Below, one piece after another: positions 1-4,668 of a DNA stretch of 6,151 nt. The position numbers and the translations under genes were made by a program. The DNA lies in contig JAOUPE010000103.1 in NCBI GenBank assembly GCA_029880025.1, positions 1-6,151 on the forward strand, read 5' to 3'. Position 1 is the first letter of the stretch. Each line of letters begins with the position of its first letter. The notes beneath the pieces were generated by a model, which saw only the letters and a list, made by a program, of their open reading frames with translations, searched no databases and was not told where the DNA came from. This stretch comes from Caldifarciminota bacterium. GTDB lineage: Bacteria; Hydrothermota; Tepidihabitantia; Tepidihabitantales; JAOUPE01.

Positions 1-140
1 TTTTCTTTTTTTATCACTAAAACTCTATCCCCGGGAAGAAAATGGCTGCCATCTTTTAACCTAACCGATTTAACAACCACGCCCTCCCATACCGGAAATT
101 GGGAAATCAGATAAAATAAAAACAAATAAAATAGAGTCAT
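1..140 (-). CDS. 5' part of an exported protein of unknown function (runs off the left edge)
   Basis: An open frame reads leftward from an ATG at 140-138 for 46 codons to the window edge without a stop. The protein begins MTLFYLFLFYLISQF, an N-terminal hydrophobic segment that looks like a signal peptide or anchor, although it has no positive residue in front. It continues WEGVVVKSVRLKDGS and then HFLPGDRVLVIKK. The LPGDRVLV element is a small beta-strand motif found in SH3-like domains and in S24/S26 peptidases. The Ser-Met catalytic motif of signal peptidase I is not present, so no function is assigned. An in-frame TGA at 152-150 lies just upstream, which makes this ATG the first possible start. 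The Shine-Dalgarno match is poor (GTTGAG region at 149-144). The reading is supported by the open frame plus the signal-like segment, but only 46 residues are visible. Confidence 0.6.
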   Translation of the reverse strand, partial: MTLFYLFLFYLISQFPVWEGVVVKSVRLKDGSHFLPGDRVLVIKKE

Positions 141-163
141 GGTCTCAACTCAAACTTTTATAA

Positions 164-190
164 TTTATAGCACAAAGGAATTGTAATCAA
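164..190 (-). promoter_or_regulatory. Possible weak promoter for the leftmost gene
   Basis: On the minus strand TTGATT (190-185) is followed after 15 bases by TATAAA (169-164), 24 bases before the ATG at 140. A second TATAAA lies at 162-157. The spacing is shorter than the ideal 17 bases, and A+T-rich DNA produces such matches by chance, so this is only a candidate. Confidence 0.25.
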
Positions 191-216
191 AATTTCCAAA
201 AGGTAAAGCTTTTAAA

Positions 217-282
217 TTATTTTAGCAAAATGAGTTTTCTCGATAGCTCGTAACCGCCGGCTTGCATTCGGCAGAAATAGAT
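217..282 (-). pseudogene. Orphan C-terminal sorting-tail fragment, copy 1
   Basis: Read on the minus strand, 282-220 encodes 21 residues, IYFCRMQAGGYE followed by LSRKLILLK, then TAA at 219-217. This matches the last 21 residues of the capA-type protein in this window (IYFYRLKAGGYE, QSKKLILLK) at 16 positions. The DNA is identical at 54 of 66 positions to 4669-4734 and at 56 of 66 to the other orphan at 2272-2337. There is no gene in front: the codon before the fragment is TAA (285-283), and the residues further upstream do not resemble a sorting domain. I read it as the 3' remnant of a deleted or decayed sorting-tail gene. A dispersed repeat derived from such tails is the alternative. Confidence 0.75.
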
Positions 283-383
283 TTAGGAATTTAAAGCTTC
301 GAAACATTCGGAAAGCACCTGTTTTCACAAAGACATCACGGAAAAACCCTCATTATCTCCAAAGAAAGATGATTTCTCACCGA

Positions 384-513
384 AAAACACTGAAGGGAGC
401 TGAAAACACTGACCCAGCACTTATTGATATGAATATTATATCTCCATTAAATCTTTCATATTTAAAACTTACCCATGTGTCAATAAGTGCTGGGTCAGTG
501 CTCCTCAGTGTTT
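384..513. repeat. Long inverted repeat with 21-bp perfect arms (MITE/REP-like hairpin)
   Basis: Bases 407-427 and 480-500 are exact reverse complements over 21 positions (core GACCCAGCAC / GTGCTGGGTC), separated by a 52-base A+T-rich loop. An outer, imperfect pair extends the structure: 385-400 (AACACTGAAGGGAGC) can pair with 500-513 (GCTCCTCAGTGTTT) with two single-base bulges. The left side contains AAAACACTGA twice (384-393 and 403-412), and the right side contains TCAGTG twice (495-500 and 505-510). There is no coding capacity inside. It lies 67 bases past the stop of the propeller gene. The layout fits a miniature inverted-repeat element or a REP-type hairpin. As minus-strand RNA the inner stem is followed by UUUU, so it could also stop transcription. 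Confidence 0.8.
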
Positions 514-528
514 AATTCCATAAAGGAG

Positions 529-550
529 TTTGAGGACATAGCCCCTCAAA
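529..550 (-). terminator. Stem-loop shortly after the propeller gene, weak terminator candidate
   Basis: TTTGAGG (529-535) and CCTCAAA (544-550) form a perfect 7-bp stem with an 8-base loop, 29 bases past the stop of the propeller gene. The run of U expected of an intrinsic terminator is absent (CTCCTTTATGG follows on the minus strand), so it may be a 3'-end stability hairpin rather than a terminator. Confidence 0.35.
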
Positions 551-579
551 TCTATGAACGCTATCCTTAACAGTTTCGT

Positions 580-2118
580 TTAAAATAGTAATATTTTTAC
601 GGTTTGACTCTTTTCTCCTTCGATTTGCAACCGGACAAAATAAATCCCGGCTGGTTTAGTATCTTTCCTGATATGAATATAATTCATCTCGGCGGCTGAC
701 TTTTTGAGCGGACTATCTTCGGAAATTCTACCATTCACATCAAATACTTGATAGCCAAATCTTTTTCCGACTGGAACGGTAAATTTCAATATTACTTCCC
801 CTTTTCGGTATTCAACTGAATATTCAGCGCTATTTTTCGCCTGATTATTCTCTTCGATACCAACCGGCATTCCCTTGAAAGCAAATAATTGATAGGGCTG
901 GCTATTCTGGTCTTGCAAGCTTACTAAAACATCAGCAAAACTATCGCCATCAAGGTCCGGTGCACCCGTAACATCATAAACCCTATCAACAAAATTGTAT
1001 TGCCAAAGCACATCACCGTCTATACCATTCATAACTTTGACATTTCTGCCATTAACCGCACCTGCCACAACTTCCGGAATTCCGTCACCGGTAATATCCA
1101 ATAATGTATCAACATTCCAGCAATCATCACCAACAATTTGCGACCACAGTACATTTCCATTTTGACCAGAAAGCACACTAACTAAAGCTGACCACGAACC
1201 AACTACCACATCATTAATTCCATCATTGTTAATATCTCGAATCGGCACAAGCGTCATAATTACTCGTGCCGTGCCGAGGTTGTTTTCCCAAATCAGGTTA
1301 CCATTCAAGCCTTCACAACAGACAACTTTATATGCCCAGCCGCCACCAACAACATCGGCGTTGCCGTTGCTATTGACATCACCCATTGAAGCAACAAATT
1401 CAACCGAACCACCCGTGTTATACGACCAAACCTGCGCACCGGTTCTGCCATTAAGACAATAAATCTGATTATCTAAACTATTACCACCGGCAGCAAGAAT
1501 GACTTCGGGGATTGTGTCATTATTTATATCAACATGGGGCGCAATACACATCCCAGCATCTTCTGGTCGAAACGTCCAGAGAGAACTGCCGGTATGTCCA
1601 CTAAAACATTCGGCGACACCTCTTCGGTCATTTGTGGTTCCACCAACTGAAGCAAGTACTTCCGGATAACCATCATAGTTAATATCAACCATCGGTCTCA
1701 CACAATAAACCCAGCCCGAGTTTGGATAGTAATTAAAAGTCCAAAGAGTTTCGCTGGTTATGCCATTGATTGCAAAAACGGTTCGACCGGGAAATATTCC
1801 GCCCGGAGTTCCCATTATAATATCCGGTATCGAATCGCCGGTAATATCGTTTATTGTCGAAAGTCCTCGGGTACCCCAGATACCCTGATAATCAGGACGA
1901 GTCCAAATCGTTGTGCCATCGAAACCGGAAAATAAAAAGAGACGGATTGGCGGTGATGGATTAGCTCCATAATATGCCGCCGCAACAACGTCCGGATGAC
2001 CGTCATTATCATAATCATAAGTTGGTACGGCGCTATAAATACCGCCCGTTCCTTGAGCCGACCAGATGACCTGACCCTGTGGCTGCATTATTAAAAATGA
2101 TAATATTAGAGCAAACAT
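580..2118 (-). CDS. Secreted FG-GAP/PQQ-like eight-bladed beta-propeller protein with C-terminal sorting tail
   Basis: This 512-residue protein is predicted to be exported. Residues 2-11 are hydrophobic, but no basic residue precedes them and no clear cleavage site is seen. Residues 14-420 contain eight calcium-loop motifs of the FG-GAP/VCBS type (D-x-[DN]-x-D-G-x-x-[DE]-[VI]) starting at about 35, 91, 145, 197, 247, 295, 341 and 388. Each is preceded 16-19 residues earlier by a G-x-x-x-W element of PQQ-like repeats (W19, 72, 126, 181, 231, 277, 325, 372). The regular one-to-one pairing implies a single eight-bladed propeller, probably closed by the N-terminal strand QGQVIW. Residues about 435-512 form a Por-secretion/type IX-like sorting domain ending GIYFVRLQIEGE...VKILLF, divergent from the other tails in this window. 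The start is fixed by AAGGAG six bases upstream of the ATG. Such proteins act outside the cell in adhesion or display. No catalytic residues are apparent, and the ligand is unknown. Confidence 0.92.
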   Translation of the reverse strand: MFALILSFLIMQPQGQVIWSAQGTGGIYSAVPTYDYDNDGHPDVVAAAYYGANPSPPIRLFLFSGFDGTTIWTRPDYQGIWGTRGLSTINDITGDSIPDIIMGTPGGIFPGRTVFAINGITSETLWTFNYYPNSGWVYCVRPMVDINYDGYPEVLASVGGTTNDRRGVAECFSGHTGSSLWTFRPEDAGMCIAPHVDINNDTIPEVILAAGGNSLDNQIYCLNGRTGAQVWSYNTGGSVEFVASMGDVNSNGNADVVGGGWAYKVVCCEGLNGNLIWENNLGTARVIMTLVPIRDINNDGINDVVVGSWSALVSVLSGQNGNVLWSQIVGDDCWNVDTLLDITGDGIPEVVAGAVNGRNVKVMNGIDGDVLWQYNFVDRVYDVTGAPDLDGDSFADVLVSLQDQNSQPYQLFAFKGMPVGIEENNQAKNSAEYSVEYRKGEVILKFTVPVGKRFGYQVFDVNGRISEDSPLKKSAAEMNYIHIRKDTKPAGIYFVRLQIEGEKSQTVKILLF

Positions 2119-2124
2119 ATTAAA

Positions 2125-2130
2125 CTCCTT
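2125..2130 (-). promoter_or_regulatory. Strong ribosome binding site of the propeller gene
   Basis: AAGGAG on the minus strand lies six bases before the ATG at 2118-2116. It is the only textbook Shine-Dalgarno sequence I see in front of a gene in this window, and it decides the start. No ATG, GTG or TTG lies in frame in the roughly 60 bases upstream. Confidence 0.85.
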
Positions 2131-2161
2131 TTCGTTAAAGTTAATATTTAGCCATGCAAAA

Positions 2162-2178
2162 AACCTTTTTAAAAGGTT
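2162..2178. promoter_or_regulatory. Palindrome at the predicted transcript start of the propeller gene
   Basis: AACCTTTT (2162-2169) and AAAAGGTT (2171-2178) are exact reverse complements around one central base. On the minus strand the right half runs into TTTTTT, which resembles a weak intrinsic terminator. However, it lies just downstream of the predicted -10 box, so an operator or a 5'-end hairpin of the propeller mRNA is equally possible. With only four G-C pairs the RNA hairpin would be weak. Confidence 0.45.
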
Positions 2179-2186
2179 ACTATTGG

Positions 2187-2214
2187 ATTATATTTTTAAT
2201 TGACGATTTGGCAA
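2187..2214 (-). promoter_or_regulatory. Sigma70-like promoter of the propeller gene
   Basis: On the minus strand TTGCCA (2214-2209, five of six matches to TTGACA) is followed after 16 bases by a perfect TATAAT (2192-2187). Transcription would start near 2180 and give a leader of about 60 bases before the ATG at 2118. The leader would open with the palindrome at 2162-2178 and end with the AAGGAG site. The promoter lets the propeller gene be expressed separately from the capA-TPR pair upstream. Confidence 0.6.
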
Positions 2215-2243
2215 TAGTAAAATAGCTTTTGACGACTTGCTTG

Positions 2244-2262
2244 TTCAGTTTTCAAAACTGAA
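2244..2262. repeat. 19-base perfect odd palindrome upstream of the propeller promoter
   Basis: TTCAGTTTT (2244-2252) and AAAACTGAA (2254-2262) are exact reverse complements around a central base at 2253. It lies 30 bases upstream of the predicted -35 box and directly after the orphan sorting tail. No U run follows on the minus strand, so an intrinsic terminator is unlikely. A binding site for a dimeric regulator, or a transcript-end hairpin, would fit. Confidence 0.5.
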
Positions 2263-2271
2263 ATCATATAG

Positions 2272-2337
2272 CTATTTAAGTAAAACGATTTTTCTCGATT
2301 GCTCATAGCCACCGGTTTGCATTCGGCAGAAATAGAT
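2272..2337 (-). pseudogene. Orphan C-terminal sorting-tail fragment, copy 2
   Basis: Read on the minus strand, 2337-2275 encodes IYFCRMQTGGYE followed by QSRKIVLLK, then TAG at 2274-2272. It shares the unusual Cys and Met-Gln (YFCRMQ) with the orphan at 217-282, where the capA-type tail has YFYRLK. DNA identity is 56 of 66 to copy 1 and 49 of 66 to the capA tail at 4669-4734. A 21-base block (2317-2337) is identical to 262-282. The open frame extends back only to 2367, where TAA (2370-2368) closes it, and it lies in a different frame from the TPR gene, whose stop is at 2394. Fifty-six bases separate that stop from the fragment, too few for a full sorting domain. It is therefore a remnant, not a frameshifted end of the TPR protein. 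Confidence 0.75.
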
Positions 2338-2393
2338 AACGGCATGTAATATTTCAGGTACCAAGATTTAACCGTTCTATTCCAAAATGAAAA

Positions 2394-4667
2394 TCATTTA
2401 ACATATTCACCAAAACGCTTTTCTAATTCTTCAATTACATAACCCGGTCCCTTTTTGGTCATCACTTGGCGAATCTCATCATAATTATTCTTCATCTTGT
2501 TTTTAACCTTTTGTAATTCGTTTTCAACATTTCCTCGATTCGTATACAGCTCGATTAATGCTTGGCAAGCTTCAAGACAGTATACTCTAAATTCACCAGT
2601 CAATGCGCTTGTGAAGTATAATTCGCTATATTTGCCAATCACTTCTTCATATATTTTAATTGTATTGGTAGTATCACCGAATTCTGTATTCTTTTTAGCT
2701 AAAGTAAGCAATAAGTCAGCTGCTAGATATTCATTTTTTGTATTGTGTAAAATTTTTCTAATCTCTTCTTCCCACCTTTTTAGTGGTGCATTTTTCTCCT
2801 CAAGGCAGGTTTTAATATAGTACGCAGCGACTTCTTCGTAGTTAGAACCATCTTCATAACATGGTTTTGGCACACCGTCGAATTTCTTAATAAGAAGATG
2901 AGCTAATTGAATTGCTTTATCATAGTCTTGTATTTCTAATTCTGTTATATTAGGAAGCCCAGACCAATCGACCTTTGTGAGCATCCCTAATTGGTAAACC
3001 ATTCCCTGGGCACCGGCTGGACCGCCATAAAAAGCTTCCCCAGTGTATGGTCCATAAAAATAATCGTTGCAATACTGGTCGACCATTTTCTTAAAACAAT
3101 TCATGGCAGCAGGAACATTGTTTTCTCTCAAATAAATTCTTCCTAATATATCTAAACCGGCTGGACCTACTCTAAAACCTCGACCCCGGTAAAAAACTAT
3201 TTCTTCTGGACCGGACTCTATAAGACTGAATAATATTATTTTTGCCTCGTTATTCTTTTCTTGTATATATAGTTCTTTTAGTTCTTCATATTGACCCTGT
3301 ACAAAGGCTAAACTTTTTACTTTTTCTTTAATATCATCTTCTTGAATAAATGGCGTTATCATAACATTAGCTTTAAAATCATCCATAATTTTAGTTCTTA
3401 TCTTCTTTATTATTTCAACATAAGGTATATTTTTTTCTTTGCCTACTATTGAGTCCAAAATCTCCTCTCTTTCAATCTGCCTAAGGCAGCATCGGGCTAA
3501 ATAATCTATATAGTAAATAGGCATGATTTCGCTTGTTGCATCTCCTAACTTAATTAGTGCCGATTTTAATTTGTGCAGTTTAATGAGCGCAATTATTTTT
3601 TGGAATTTAGCAAAATTTGTTATACTGCTATCTGTCTCTTCTTCTAATAAATTGTTTAAAATTGATAACGACTGCTCATATTGTCCTTTCCTAATATAGA
3701 GAAAAGATAATCTTGAAAGAACCCGATTATACCCTCCTTTAGTTGAAGTAAATTTTAACCATTCGGTAAGGTAGCTTGCGATGTCCATTGTAAGATAATA
3801 ACGAGATTGCTTCTTTAATGCTTCTTCTTCCCAATTAATCTGGAATGGTCCATCTAATTTTAGTCTATGTTCTCCATCCTCAAGGTATGGAAGTAAAGAA
3901 AAATCATCGGCGGGTGCTTTGACTTGGACATTTATCTTTAATTCATTGAATGGTATCAATTGTTCGATTTGAATCTTTTCCTTCGGAAAATATCTTTTAC
4001 CCTCCGAACCTTCAAGGTAAAAGTTTAACAAAAAATTTTTAATGGCTGACCCGGTTATATTCGTAACCTCGATTGGGATTGTAAATGTCGCTGTTGTCGT
4101 ACCCATTGAGTCGGTTTCTAATTCATCTTTGGTCCAATTAGACCAACTGGTAATCCTAATCGCGTTTTTTAAGCCGTGATAAGAAAATGAACCACCCGCA
4201 CCCCTTACACTTACTCCTTTAGTACTTTTTATAGCGCCAACAAAAGAGGCAAATGTAGGTAAACCAAGTGATTCAAAAGATGGTGTTTCAACTGGTTCAG
4301 CTTTAATGATATCTTTAAGTTGCTGTATATCTATACCCTTATAATACTCTCTTAATCTTTCTTCATAAAAACTGTAATCCCCTTTTAAAATACCATTTAT
4401 TTCAAATACAATATTTTCATCGGTTGCTATCAATGTTTTTCCGTTGATAACTCCAAGAATTGATATTGTTTTGCCGGACAAATTTGCAGGAAGCTTAAAT
4501 TCGGTATTTCGATTTATCCAACCTTCTGTAATTTTTAATTTTGGGAAGGGTATCTTTACATATCCGGCAAGCTCTTGAAGCAGAGTATAACTTAATAAAT
4601 ATTTAGGCAAAAACCCAACTATGAACCAGCAAAAAATTATTAAATGTTTTTTGGTTAGGTTTTCCAA
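2394..4667 (-). CDS. Large exported or membrane-anchored TPR-containing protein of unknown function
   Basis: This 757-residue protein starts MENLTKKHLIIFCWFIVGFL: basic residues, then a hydrophobic stretch (about 9-26) that is a signal peptide or anchor without a lipobox cysteine. Residues about 155-275 look beta-rich (TFTIPIEVTNITGSAIKNF, then alternating strands), like an accessory beta-sandwich. From about 310 it is helical with TPR-like hairpins, clearest at 317-343 (LSRLSFLYIRKGQYEQSLSI), 507-533 (LGRIYLRENNVPAAMNCF) and 650-681. A Gly/Tyr-rich segment lies at 536-561. There is no sorting tail. The start is TTG at 4667-4665: an in-frame stop lies at 4676-4674, no ATG precedes the signal segment, and the first internal Met is residue 188. 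It begins one base after the capA stop with no clear Shine-Dalgarno, which suggests translational coupling. TPR proteins scaffold protein complexes; the partner here is unknown. Confidence 0.85.
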   Translation of the reverse strand: MENLTKKHLIIFCWFIVGFLPKYLLSYTLLQELAGYVKIPFPKLKITEGWINRNTEFKLPANLSGKTISILGVINGKTLIATDENIVFEINGILKGDYSFYEERLREYYKGIDIQQLKDIIKAEPVETPSFESLGLPTFASFVGAIKSTKGVSVRGAGGSFSYHGLKNAIRITSWSNWTKDELETDSMGTTTATFTIPIEVTNITGSAIKNFLLNFYLEGSEGKRYFPKEKIQIEQLIPFNELKINVQVKAPADDFSLLPYLEDGEHRLKLDGPFQINWEEEALKKQSRYYLTMDIASYLTEWLKFTSTKGGYNRVLSRLSFLYIRKGQYEQSLSILNNLLEEETDSSITNFAKFQKIIALIKLHKLKSALIKLGDATSEIMPIYYIDYLARCCLRQIEREEILDSIVGKEKNIPYVEIIKKIRTKIMDDFKANVMITPFIQEDDIKEKVKSLAFVQGQYEELKELYIQEKNNEAKIILFSLIESGPEEIVFYRGRGFRVGPAGLDILGRIYLRENNVPAAMNCFKKMVDQYCNDYFYGPYTGEAFYGGPAGAQGMVYQLGMLTKVDWSGLPNITELEIQDYDKAIQLAHLLIKKFDGVPKPCYEDGSNYEEVAAYYIKTCLEEKNAPLKRWEEEIRKILHNTKNEYLAADLLLTLAKKNTEFGDTTNTIKIYEEVIGKYSELYFTSALTGEFRVYCLEACQALIELYTNRGNVENELQKVKNKMKNNYDEIRQVMTKKGPGYVIEELEKRFGEYVK

Positions 4668-4668
4668 T

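Larger units (their letters stand above)
141..579. other. 439-base intergenic region rich in repeats and gene debris
   Basis: No intact gene is visible here on either strand. From the propeller gene towards the left it holds a 7-bp stem-loop (529-550), a long imperfect inverted repeat (384-513), about 100 bases in which I see nothing (283-383), an orphan sorting-tail coding fragment (217-282), and an A+T-rich stretch that probably contains the promoter of the leftmost gene (157-190). Confidence 0.7.

Noticed and set aside
217..350. Small minus-strand protein in a second frame across orphan tail 1 (reading FRDVFVKTGAFRMF)
   Set aside because: It is open for about 40 codons, but the same frame in orphan copy 2 is broken by a stop, and the conserved reading is the sorting-tail frame.
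384..513. CRISPR or attachment-site interpretation of the repeats
   Set aside because: The repeats are inverted and only two-fold, with no regular spacers, no cas genes and no integrase or tRNA nearby.
1226..1462. Plus-strand open frame of 78 codons
   Set aside because: It lies wholly inside the propeller gene on the opposite strand, shows no domain or ribosome site, and is a shadow of the repeat-coding sequence.
2272..2393. Frameshifted C-terminus of the TPR gene
   Set aside because: The orphan tail is in another frame, has its own upstream stop at 2370-2368, and the 56 bases between are too few for the missing part of a sorting domain.
2497..2820. Plus-strand open frame of 107 codons
   Set aside because: It is antisense to the TPR gene with no recognisable protein features; the TPR reading explains the sequence.
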